In this document: one piece after another, positions 15,241-23,170 of the stretch
Layout: each line of letters starts with the position of its first letter
Position numbering within the stretch: the first letter of the stretch is position 1
Assembly (NCBI GenBank): GCA_016342715.1
Contig: JAEINW010000028.1
Location: forward strand, 1-34,230
Reading direction: 5' to 3'
Origin: Salinivirgaceae bacterium
GTDB taxonomy: Bacteria; Bacteroidota; Bacteroidia; Bacteroidales; SZUA-534
Length of the DNA stretch: 34,230 bases
Notes under the pieces: generated by a model
Told to the model about the DNA's origin: nothing
The model's input: the letters and a program-made list of their open reading frames with translations, nothing else
Databases searched by the model: none
Translations under genes and position numbers: made by a program

Positions 15241-16197
15241 TTATTTTTCTTGTTCTGACCATATTAAAGCACTTGCTCCTAAAAGGGCTGCATCTTCACT
15301 TAATTCAGAAGGAAGAAGTTTAATTTTATTTTTAAAAATTGAAAGCATATATTCTTCTTTGTAATATTCCACGTAGTCAATTAATAATTTCCCGGCATTG
15401 GCTAATCCTCCAAAAAGGAAAATAGCTTCAGGACTTGTAATTGCTGATATGTCGGCAATTGCTTGACCCAATTTTTCTCCGGTTACTCTAAATGTTTCTA
15501 AGGCAATTTCATCGCCATTTTGAGCTGCAATGGCAACATCTTTTGATGTTAATTTTGTAAAGGGAATATCGCGTAATTTACTAGGTTTAACTTCCGATGC
15601 CAACAATTCGTAAACCGTACGTACTAAACCCGTTGCTGAAACATAGGTTTCTAAACAACCCATGCGTCCACAGTTGCATTTTCTTCCACGCGGTTCAACA
15701 ATAATATGTCCCAGTTCACCCGCAAAACCATCGGAACCATATAATAGATTACCGTTAATAACTATTCCACTTCCTAAACCAGTTCCCAAGGTTATTACTA
15801 TAAAATCTTTCATGTTTTTTGCTCCCCCATAAATCATTTCACCTATGGCAGCAGCATTAGCATCATTTGTAATAATAACAGGAACCTTAAAATGCTGTTT
15901 GAGTAGTTTTGATAATTCTATTCGGCCTTTCCAACGTAAATTAGCTGCTTGCTCAATACAACCTGTATAATAATTACCATTTGGAGCTCCAACACCTATT
16001 CCAATGAGTTCAAAATCATCACCAATAGAACTTAATCCAATTTTTAGTTCATTGCTTATATCAGAAATGTAATCTTCAATATTTTCTCGTTCTTGGGTGG
16101 GTATGGAGTTTTGAAAAATGATATTTCCGTTTTGATCTACTATTCCAAAAGCTGTATTTGTGCCTCCTATATCAATTCCAATGGCAATTTTATTCAT
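15241..16197 (-). CDS. ROK-family sugar kinase (glucokinase-like)
   Basis: The 318-residue cytosolic kinase has the ATP-binding DIGGTN (9-14), the catalytic region TNDANAAAIGE with D112, GTGLGSG (138-144), ELGH with H164, and the zinc-binding ROK signature CxCGxxGCxE with C174, C176 and C181. This layout fits glucokinases that phosphorylate glucose at C6. Other ROK members act on N-acetylmannosamine or fructose and cannot be excluded. There is no N-terminal helix-turn-helix, so it is a kinase and not a ROK repressor. It is the last gene of a minus-strand run behind the SpoIIE phosphatase and PorE-like genes, 61 bases after the latter. Confidence 0.92.
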   Translation of the reverse strand: MNKIAIGIDIGGTNTAFGIVDQNGNIIFQNSIPTQERENIEDYISDISNELKIGLSSIGDDFELIGIGVGAPNGNYYTGCIEQAANLRWKGRIELSKLLKQHFKVPVIITNDANAAAIGEMIYGGAKNMKDFIVITLGTGLGSGIVINGNLLYGSDGFAGELGHIIVEPRGRKCNCGRMGCLETYVSATGLVRTVYELLASEVKPSKLRDIPFTKLTSKDVAIAAQNGDEIALETFRVTGEKLGQAIADISAITSPEAIFLFGGLANAGKLLIDYVEYYKEEYMLSIFKNKIKLLPSELSEDAALLGASALIWSEQEK

Positions 16198-16258
16198 TAC
16201 TTACTATTATTTAATGAGTGGGCTAAAATAATTAATAATTGATACAAAAAAACAGAAA

Positions 16259-18193
16259 TTACTCTATAATTTTTAATTCAGTTCGTCTGTTTTTTGCTTT
16301 TCCCTGTTCGCAATCGTTTGAGGCTATTGGATATTTTTCACCGTACCCTTTAAATGTTATATGATTTTCAGAATTGATTTTGGCAGAAAGATAGTTGTAA
16401 ACGGCTTTTGCTCTTTTCTCCGACAATGATAAATTATATTCTGAATCTCCCTGATTATCGGTATGTCCACCTATTTCGATCGAAATTTTTGGATTATGCT
16501 CAAGAAATTCTTGTATTTTTAATAACTCGGTATTTGATTCTGGCAATAATTCGTAGGAATCGGTGGCGAAAAATATATTTTCAAGTATAACTTTTTGGCC
16601 GGGTTGCACTCTATCAAGTTCTATATTAAGTTCATAAGGATTCAGATATGAATATTCTTCTGATAGCTTAAATGATTCAGATTTGAACAAATAACCCAAT
16701 TTAGTAACATGCAAAGCATAATTTTTACCAATTGGAAGACACATTAAATATCGGCCTGAAATAGAGTCTGATTCAATAAACATTATAGTATCTAATGTTT
16801 TTAGCAATAATAACTGTAATTCAGCTTTTAGCGCTTTTTTATTTTCATTGTCAACTATTTTTCCAGAAATATAGGAGACAGGTTTGGGTTTTGCTTTTTC
16901 AGGTAGATTAAAATAATAAATGTTTCTTGAGCTACTATTTATGTTTGATGAGTAATATGCTTTATCACCCATATTATCAACAACTAATCCAATTTCATCG
17001 GCATAAGTATTAATAGGATAACCTAAATTCTGTGGTTTTTCCCATTGGTTATTTTCTAATTTACGAGTGATAAATAAATCACTTTTTCCTAAACCTTTAT
17101 GGCCATTTGAACTGAAATAAAAAGTTTCATTATCAGGATGAATAAATGGTGAAACCTCGTCGTAATGCGTATTTATGGTTCTTCCTAAATTAATAGCTTT
17201 GGTCCAACTTCCATAGGCATTCTTATGCGACTTATATAAATCCATTCCACCTAATGATTCTGGTCTATCAGAAGAAAAATACAAAACCCTGCCATCAGAC
17301 GATAAGCTGGGTTGTTTTTCAGAATATTTCGAATTAATAATTTTACCTGCATTTTCAGGCTCTGACCAACCCGTTTCTGTTTTATGTGAGAAGTATATAT
17401 CACATTTCCCATATCCATTTTTGCGGTTACATCCGGTAAAAACGATGGTTGTACCATCAGCTGAAAGTTGCTGAGCCCCTTCGTTGCCTGAACTATTAAT
17501 GGGAGAGCCAAGAGCTTTTCCTTGGGTCCAATTTTCATTCTGGTAATAACTTATATAAAAATCTTCTTGATGAGCCAGTTGTCCTGTAATGGTTCTTTTA
17601 CTGCTATCCAGAAACATTTCTGTATAAACCAAGGTTTTTCCATCAATGGATAGGGAAGGCCAATACTGGTCATTTTCATTATTAATGTTTTCACTTATGG
17701 GAATGGGATTAAACGCAACGGGATGGTTTACTAATTCGATGGCGAAAACGCATTTTTCAATATAGTTTTTAGCTTTTTCTACGGTAGCTATTTTTCCAAC
17801 TCCTTTTTCGATATGTTTTGTAAAATTTATTTTCGACTGTTCGTAAAGTCCAGAATTCCATTGTGCAACCGCCAAATTAAAAATCTGATAGATAAAATAA
17901 TTTTCATTTATTGCTATCGTTTTTTCAAGGTTTTTGCATTCATTTTCATAATCTTGTAAACTTCGGTACACTTCAGCTTTTAACAAATATGCTTCAATAA
18001 ATTGATCGTCCTTTGCTATGGCTATATCCAGATACGAAAGGCAACCGTCAAAATTATAGTTATTTAATTCAGTAAGTGCCAACTCATAGTTTTTTATCGC
18101 TTTTTTTGATTTGCTAGCATAGCTGTTTTGACCGTTAATTGAGGTGGAATGTATAAGAAATGAAGCAAAAAGAACCAATATAATTTTATTCAT
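16259..18193 (-). CDS. PorE-like envelope protein: TPR, PD40 propeller, CRD and OmpA domains
   Basis: The 644-residue exported protein has a signal peptide (1-21, ending at GQNS) and a TPR region (about 27-150). WD40-like PD40 blades follow (about 170-430; repeats like WPSLSIDGKTLVYTE, AQQLSADGTTIVFTG, QPSLSSDGRVLYFSSDRP and SPFIHPDNETFYFSSNG). Next come a carboxypeptidase-regulatory-like domain (about 440-520; YISGKIVDNENKKALKAEL) and a C-terminal OmpA peptidoglycan-binding domain (about 532-644; GGHTDNQGD and LSEKRAKAVYNYL). The same domain order is known from PorE of Porphyromonas gingivalis, a type IX secretion component anchored to peptidoglycan. Bacteroidota have several such paralogues, so PorE orthology is unproven. 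It lacks the lipoprotein Cys expected of PorE. It sits 40 bases downstream of the SpoIIE phosphatase gene. Confidence 0.88.
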   Translation of the reverse strand: MNKIILVLFASFLIHSTSINGQNSYASKSKKAIKNYELALTELNNYNFDGCLSYLDIAIAKDDQFIEAYLLKAEVYRSLQDYENECKNLEKTIAINENYFIYQIFNLAVAQWNSGLYEQSKINFTKHIEKGVGKIATVEKAKNYIEKCVFAIELVNHPVAFNPIPISENINNENDQYWPSLSIDGKTLVYTEMFLDSSKRTITGQLAHQEDFYISYYQNENWTQGKALGSPINSSGNEGAQQLSADGTTIVFTGCNRKNGYGKCDIYFSHKTETGWSEPENAGKIINSKYSEKQPSLSSDGRVLYFSSDRPESLGGMDLYKSHKNAYGSWTKAINLGRTINTHYDEVSPFIHPDNETFYFSSNGHKGLGKSDLFITRKLENNQWEKPQNLGYPINTYADEIGLVVDNMGDKAYYSSNINSSSRNIYYFNLPEKAKPKPVSYISGKIVDNENKKALKAELQLLLLKTLDTIMFIESDSISGRYLMCLPIGKNYALHVTKLGYLFKSESFKLSEEYSYLNPYELNIELDRVQPGQKVILENIFFATDSYELLPESNTELLKIQEFLEHNPKISIEIGGHTDNQGDSEYNLSLSEKRAKAVYNYLSAKINSENHITFKGYGEKYPIASNDCEQGKAKNRRTELKIIE

Positions 18194-18233
18194 ATTAAAG
18201 TAATAGTTTTTTGTTTAGGTTTGAGCTGAACCA

Positions 18234-21200
18234 TTATACCTGAAATCCGATAACTAAAATATCATCTACCTGCATGGAGTCTCCTTGCCAGTCAGTAATA
18301 GTTTTATGTAATAGTTCTTTTTGTTTTACCATTGATAATTGATGATTGTCAATTAGCAATTTCTTGAAATTTTTGGTCATAAACTTACGTTGCTTTGGTC
18401 CACCTATTTGATCTTGAAAACCATCTGAAAACATATAATAAACATCACCTTTTTTAACATCAATAATATGATTTGTAAATTCGTGCTCTTTAAAATATAC
18501 CGAAACGGGTTGTCTGTCGGCTTTCACAATTTCAAGCTCCTTGTTACGAATAATGTAAAGTGAATTGAATGCACCGGAATATTGTATTTGATCATTTTCA
18601 GCATCTATCACACAAATAGACAAATCCATGCCATCTTTTTGAGTAGAACCAGTATCTGTTTGGCCCAAGGTCAATTTAATTTTTTCACGCAAATGATTTA
18701 AAATTTCACTGGCTGTTGGATCTTTAACTTGACTTGTAATCTCACCTAAGAATGAAATTCCTAACATGCTCATAAATCCACCGGGGACTCCATGTCCTGT
18801 GCAATCTGCTGCAACAAATACCATTTTATTTCCAACAGGTTTAAAGAAATAGAAGTCGCCACTTACAATATCGCGTGGCATAAATAAAATAAAGTGATTA
18901 GGTATCATGGCTTCAATAATCTCATCGTGTGGAAGCATAGCTGTTTGTATACGTTTTGCGTAGCGAATACTTTGGGTTATTTCGTCGTGCTGCTTTTCAA
19001 TATGTGATTTTTGATCCTCAATGGTTTTGGTCCGTTCTTTAACTTTTTGCTCTAATATTTCTTTGTCACGCTTTAATTTAATTAAACGAATTCTAAAAAA
19101 TAACCATGCCCCAGCAATTACAAGCAATATAATTATGAATACAAAAACAGCACTTTGTGTAAAAGGTTTTGAAACTTGCAAATCGATTGAATTCAATTCA
19201 ACAATATTTCCAAAACTATCCATGGCCTGAATCTTCAAATTAAATGTTCCTGGTGGGATGAAAGGTATTTGAACCACTGGATTAGCTGACCATGGCTCCC
19301 AATTCGAGTGAATGCCATCTAATTTATGTCGGAACAAAACACCATTTTGTTTTAAATAAAACGGACTACTATTATGTATCAAAAGATTATTATCAGAAGG
19401 TGAAAGGTTTATTTCAGAAACTTTTGTGAAATAATTCATGCTCGATTTAACCTCCATTAGTTGAATTTCTGGTTTTTGTACGGAATAATTCGAATTGTTA
19501 ATTTTTATTACTTCATTAGCTTCGTTTATTAACCAGATTTCACCTGCAGCGTTCACATCAATGTACCGTAATTCTTTGTACAGGCCTAATTTACTTAATT
19601 GATTATTAGAAATTTGAGAATTGTCGTTGGCAAAAACTTTCCAATTATCATCTTCATATTTCCAGGTGTAATTTGTTTGTGTGGATATTACGTAGGAATG
19701 CTCCTTGCTTTCATTTTCAAGCTCTAATTCGCCATCGCTTGTAAATGTCCACGTTGCATTGGTTGTAAATACCCTTGTTTTGCCTTCAATTCGTTTAACA
19801 AAAAAGGTCATACCCGCAGCTTCATCCATCTCAATTTTTTGAAGTATTTTAATGTCTTTACCTATTAATTCTGCTCGCACCATCATGTTATCAAGTCCAA
19901 GTGCCCACTGATTGTTATCTTCAAATGCTATAGATAAAATATTAATGCTGGTTGTTTGGGCAAAATGATCGAGTTCCCATTTTCCTTTTTGACGGAATAC
20001 TTTATAGATGCCGTTATTGGTACATATGTAGGCTTCTTTAAAATTTGCAGAATAATAAATATCATTTATATATGCTGAAAGTATTTTTTCAGATTTTTTC
20101 CCTGAAACTGCATACAAACCATTATTACCAGCTACAAGCAAGTAATTTTGGTAGGGAACCAACTGAGTACATTTATCAGTCATGCCATCAACCAGCTTAA
20201 AATAATGGCTTACCGACTTCAAGCTGCGTTTTTTAATTTTCTTAATTTTTGATTTCCGAACCACCTTTTTTTGATAGCTTTCTTTTTGAGTGCTTTGAGT
20301 TTTAGATTCAGATTTATCTGTTGTGGATTTATTTCTCTTTGATAAAAATCCAAATATTCCCCTGTTATTATCATCATCTTCGGTGGATTGTTGATCGACT
20401 GCTTCTTTTTCAGTTTGTTCTACAGGAAACTCCACTGTTACATTTACTGGAACATTTACCGAAACAGTAAATTCGTTGTAATCTTTAATTTCTGACAATA
20501 AAAAGAGACCATCGCTTGAAGCAACATACAATTGGTCGTTAAAGCTCGAAACTGCAATCGGATGTCCTTTTAATCCAGGATAAAAACTAAAGTTTTCAAT
20601 GCCAATATTAAAATCTAAGCGACTAATTCCAAATTCGTGCGAGGCCCAAATAGCATTTTGATTATCAATAAAAAAAGTACGAATTTCATCATCGGCTAAT
20701 CCATTAAAATAGCTTACTTGTTTAATAACTTCACGTTTGTTAATGTCAACCAAGGCAATACCTCCAGCCAAACTACTCAATAACATAAGTGAATCGTTGT
20801 ACAATTGTCCTTCAACCACCATGTTGTTATCAAAGAAAGCCGATGTTTTAATGCTTTTTGTTTTAAACGATTTTCCATTAAATGTGTAATAGGTATTTTC
20901 ATTAGTACCTAAAATTACGGTATTGTCATTTAAACTAACCGTATACGCAAATTCATCAACCGGGAAATCAGCCGATAAATTTTCAATAAGTTTGCCATTC
21001 TCAATAGTGTACAGAAAATAATCCACTATAAAAAAAAGTTGGTCGTTTAAAATGAAAGTTTCGTTTATGGTTACATCTTCAATTTCAATTGAATCAATAA
21101 GTTGTTGGGTTTCAGAATTAAAACTTAATATTATGGAAGATGATAAAACATATGTTATTCCCTTATGAGTAATGATTTTTGAAAATGAGTTATCATCAAT

Positions 21201-21539
21201 TTCATTTATGGCTCTGTATTCATAATTTGAATAGCCATTTCGAACAAGCATCCCAATTTTCTTATAGCCACTAATCCAGAAAGAATCATCTCCTACATTT
21301 TTCTCAATCGAAAGCGGAGTAAAAGGTAGTTTAATTAAATTTTGGTTTAATCCATCGAATATAACTACACCATTAGCAACACCCAATAACATTAAATTGT
21401 CAGCATCTTGATTAATAGCCCAACACCATTTTTCAGCTCTGTTATTTAGTTCAAAATTAGATATATATAAGCCACTTTGTGTTTGTCCTAATAGTAAAAT
21501 TGGAAAGTATAAAATAAATTGTAAAATCAGCTTTTTCAT
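18234..21539 (-). CDS. Membrane sensor SpoIIE/PP2C phosphatase with two-component propeller
   Basis: Reading from Met at 21539 gives 1101 residues with signal peptide MKKLILQFILYFPILLLGQ; the frame is open 22 residues further upstream (21605) without a signal sequence at its front. A periplasmic beta-propeller of the two-component-regulator kind (about 25-690; NGLADDEIRTFFIDNQNAIWASHEFGI is typical) leads to a Y_Y_Y-like domain (about 700-790), a membrane span (about 793-815), a coiled coil with KxRTKTIEDQ, and a PP2C/SpoIIE phosphatase domain (about 870-1101). That domain has metal-site aspartates in RDIVSGDFY, AADCTGHGVPGGF, DGMDLSI and SDGFQDQ. Such enzymes dephosphorylate serine/threonine on anti-sigma antagonists; no such substrate gene is adjacent. 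A charged low-complexity insert (about 375-441) interrupts the propeller. Confidence 0.93.
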   Translation of the reverse strand: MKKLILQFILYFPILLLGQTQSGLYISNFELNNRAEKWCWAINQDADNLMLLGVANGVVIFDGLNQNLIKLPFTPLSIEKNVGDDSFWISGYKKIGMLVRNGYSNYEYRAINEIDDNSFSKIITHKGITYVLSSSIILSFNSETQQLIDSIEIEDVTINETFILNDQLFFIVDYFLYTIENGKLIENLSADFPVDEFAYTVSLNDNTVILGTNENTYYTFNGKSFKTKSIKTSAFFDNNMVVEGQLYNDSLMLLSSLAGGIALVDINKREVIKQVSYFNGLADDEIRTFFIDNQNAIWASHEFGISRLDFNIGIENFSFYPGLKGHPIAVSSFNDQLYVASSDGLFLLSEIKDYNEFTVSVNVPVNVTVEFPVEQTEKEAVDQQSTEDDDNNRGIFGFLSKRNKSTTDKSESKTQSTQKESYQKKVVRKSKIKKIKKRSLKSVSHYFKLVDGMTDKCTQLVPYQNYLLVAGNNGLYAVSGKKSEKILSAYINDIYYSANFKEAYICTNNGIYKVFRQKGKWELDHFAQTTSINILSIAFEDNNQWALGLDNMMVRAELIGKDIKILQKIEMDEAAGMTFFVKRIEGKTRVFTTNATWTFTSDGELELENESKEHSYVISTQTNYTWKYEDDNWKVFANDNSQISNNQLSKLGLYKELRYIDVNAAGEIWLINEANEVIKINNSNYSVQKPEIQLMEVKSSMNYFTKVSEINLSPSDNNLLIHNSSPFYLKQNGVLFRHKLDGIHSNWEPWSANPVVQIPFIPPGTFNLKIQAMDSFGNIVELNSIDLQVSKPFTQSAVFVFIIILLVIAGAWLFFRIRLIKLKRDKEILEQKVKERTKTIEDQKSHIEKQHDEITQSIRYAKRIQTAMLPHDEIIEAMIPNHFILFMPRDIVSGDFYFFKPVGNKMVFVAADCTGHGVPGGFMSMLGISFLGEITSQVKDPTASEILNHLREKIKLTLGQTDTGSTQKDGMDLSICVIDAENDQIQYSGAFNSLYIIRNKELEIVKADRQPVSVYFKEHEFTNHIIDVKKGDVYYMFSDGFQDQIGGPKQRKFMTKNFKKLLIDNHQLSMVKQKELLHKTITDWQGDSMQVDDILVIGFQV

Positions 21540-21774
21540 AAAGTCGAGTTTATTTGATTCCCGGTTTAAATTAACCATTAAAGTTAAACAATAAATAATA
21601 ACCACTGGGCTAATGATTTGTTATTTTTTTTGATCGATGGGTTTGAGATGGTATTCACAAATGTTTATTGAGAATGTGATGAATTTAATTGAATACAACG
21701 TTAAATTTATTTTTAATGAACTGAATATGATTGAATAAATAATTGTAAATTTCATAAAAAATTAAAACTTATTT
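21540..21774. other. Divergent intergenic region between the SpoIIE phosphatase and the envelope pair
   Basis: These 235 AT-rich bases must hold two divergent promoters. On the plus strand, TAAATTTA and TAAATTTC strings resemble but do not match TAnnTTTG with a proper partner. On the minus strand I see no clear element. No hairpin or RNA gene is recognisable. Confidence 0.4.
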
Positions 21775-22200
21775 ATGATGAAAAAAGCAACATTATTTCT
21801 GGTAATTGCCTTTGTTTTTGCAAGCATTTCATCAGTAAATGCGCAAAAAAACAAATTTGAAAAATCGGTTGAAAAAGACGGTGTAACTTTTCTTTATAAA
21901 TGGAAACCTTCTGAACTATTTAAAAAGGATAGCCCTTTAGCTTTGGTTATTAAAATTGAGAATAAAAATGAATATGATATTAAAGCTAATTTTGAAGTTA
22001 TTTATTATTGGAAATTAGAGCCCAAAGCTACTAGTAATGAGCAGGAAGCCATAGTTAAATCGAAACAAATATTTACAAAAAACGTTAAAAAGAAAGGCTT
22101 TGATACCTATGAGTTTACCAAAGAAGAAATAAAAGATGACGAATTCTATTTTGATATAGTTGAAATAAAGATTGAAAAAATAGTTAAAGAGAAAAAATAA
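21775..22200 (+). CDS. Exported protein of unknown function, coupled to the next gene
   Basis: The 141-residue protein has a signal peptide (MMKKATLFLVIAFVFASISSVNA, cut before QKN) and a small, very lysine/glutamate-rich body. The body looks like a single beta-sandwich: VTFLYKWKPSEL, LALVIKIENKNEYDIKANFEVIYYWKLEP, DTYEFTKEEIKDDEFYFDIVEIKIEKI. The alternation of IENKN and FEV/FDI strands resembles domains that sit under envelope complexes, but I recognise no family. The stop TAA and the next ATG share one base (TAATG at 22198-22202), so translation of the pair is tightly coupled and the products probably act together. Confidence 0.78.
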   Translation: MMKKATLFLVIAFVFASISSVNAQKNKFEKSVEKDGVTFLYKWKPSELFKKDSPLALVIKIENKNEYDIKANFEVIYYWKLEPKATSNEQEAIVKSKQIFTKNVKKKGFDTYEFTKEEIKDDEFYFDIVEIKIEKIVKEKK

Positions 22201-23069
22201 TGATTAAAAAAATGAAATCAGACTTCAGGGGAATATTAACCTGGAGTCTTTTTTTAGCTTTAATTCTTTCATCAATTACGAATGTAATATTGTATAAAAA
22301 AACGGAAGCTTTTATTGCTAATGAATATTCCTTAATTGATTCAAATGGGGCAATAGTAAACCAATTAAAGACTATAAAATCGGAATTTAATAAATATAAA
22401 GGAATATCAGCAAAGCTTGATGAGACTATTAAAACAGCTAATCAAAAAATTGAGGAAAAGGAGCGAAATATACGTTTGTTATTAAGTGAAAAAAAGCTTA
22501 AGGAAGGTGAAAATAAAAAGCTAATTCAAGAAATTGACTCCATTAAGAATAAGTATTTTGATGTGATTGATTCGCTATTAATTGCCAGAGGAATGAATAA
22601 AGCATTAAATGAGACTCTTGATTTAATGACTGATAAAATTGATTTATTAAATTCAAAACTAGGCGTTGCCAGCAAATTGAAAATTGATAATTTAATTGTT
22701 AAACCTTTAAAAAAGAGTTTTGCCAATAAAGAAGCGCTTACTGCTCTTGCAAAGCGAACTACAAAACTTAAAATATGTTTTGATGTAATGGATAATGCTG
22801 CAAGAGATACGGAAGTGCTTGATTTGTATATTAGAATAATAAGCCCTAATGCCGAAGTTCTAACTTCGGGGAGTAATTTAACATTTGTGCATCCCGATAT
22901 TAAACAAGAAGTTTCATACACTCTTTTAAAGACTGTTGATTATAAAAAAGAAAAAATCAATGTTTGTTTGAATTGGGAAGAAACTGCAAAATATACCCCA
23001 GGCTTATATATTGTTGAAGTATTTACAAAAAAGAACAAGCTTGGTACAGTTACTTTTTCGATAAAATAG
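22200..23069 (+). CDS. Membrane-anchored coiled-coil protein of unknown function
   Basis: The 289-residue protein starts at 22200 (Met5 at 22212 is possible). A single membrane span (about 12-32, WSLFLALILSSITNVILY) is followed by a long coiled coil (about 50-155, many KLDETIKTANQKIEEKERN-type heptads). A compact C-terminal domain of about 110 residues reads TKLKICFDVMDNAARDTEVLDLYIRIISPNAEVL... CLNWEETAKYTPGLYIVEVFTKKNKLGTVTFSI. The last part has the look of a beta-sandwich reporting on or binding a partner. Topology should be a short cytosolic tail and a periplasmic rod. Its partner is presumably the small exported protein encoded just before. No family recognised. Confidence 0.8.
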   Translation: MIKKMKSDFRGILTWSLFLALILSSITNVILYKKTEAFIANEYSLIDSNGAIVNQLKTIKSEFNKYKGISAKLDETIKTANQKIEEKERNIRLLLSEKKLKEGENKKLIQEIDSIKNKYFDVIDSLLIARGMNKALNETLDLMTDKIDLLNSKLGVASKLKIDNLIVKPLKKSFANKEALTALAKRTTKLKICFDVMDNAARDTEVLDLYIRIISPNAEVLTSGSNLTFVHPDIKQEVSYTLLKTVDYKKEKINVCLNWEETAKYTPGLYIVEVFTKKNKLGTVTFSIK

Positions 23070-23130
23070 CATAAGCACTTCGTATTCAAATTAAAATGAG
23101 CTCTTCTTTCTTTTTGGAGTTAGCTTATTT

Positions 23131-23138
23131 TATATTTG
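23131..23138 (+). promoter_or_regulatory. -7 element for tamA-tamB
   Basis: TATATTTG is an exact TAnnTTTG match, 32 bases before the ATG at 23171. The nearest TTTG (23113-23116) is 14 bases upstream, tighter than usual. A start of transcription near 23144 would lie after the in-frame ATG at 23096 and supports 23171 as the TamA start. Confidence 0.45.
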
Positions 23139-23170
23139 TGCCCTTAATTATTATAGCAATTGGTTTATTA

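Noticed and set aside
17251-17538. 95-residue open frame within the PorE-like gene
   Set aside because: It is a same-strand shadow of the real gene in another frame, with no family pattern and no ribosome-binding site. Similar shadows exist over rel, the kinase, SpoIIE, TamB and mscS.
15241-21539. A type IX secretion gene cluster
   Set aside because: The PorE-like domain order alone is not enough; no porK/L/M/N, sov or porV gene is in the window and OmpA/PD40 paralogues are numerous in the phylum.
23096-23170. Extra N-terminal 25 residues in frame before TamA
   Set aside because: TATATTTG at 23131-23138 looks like the promoter, and a normal signal peptide begins at 23171.
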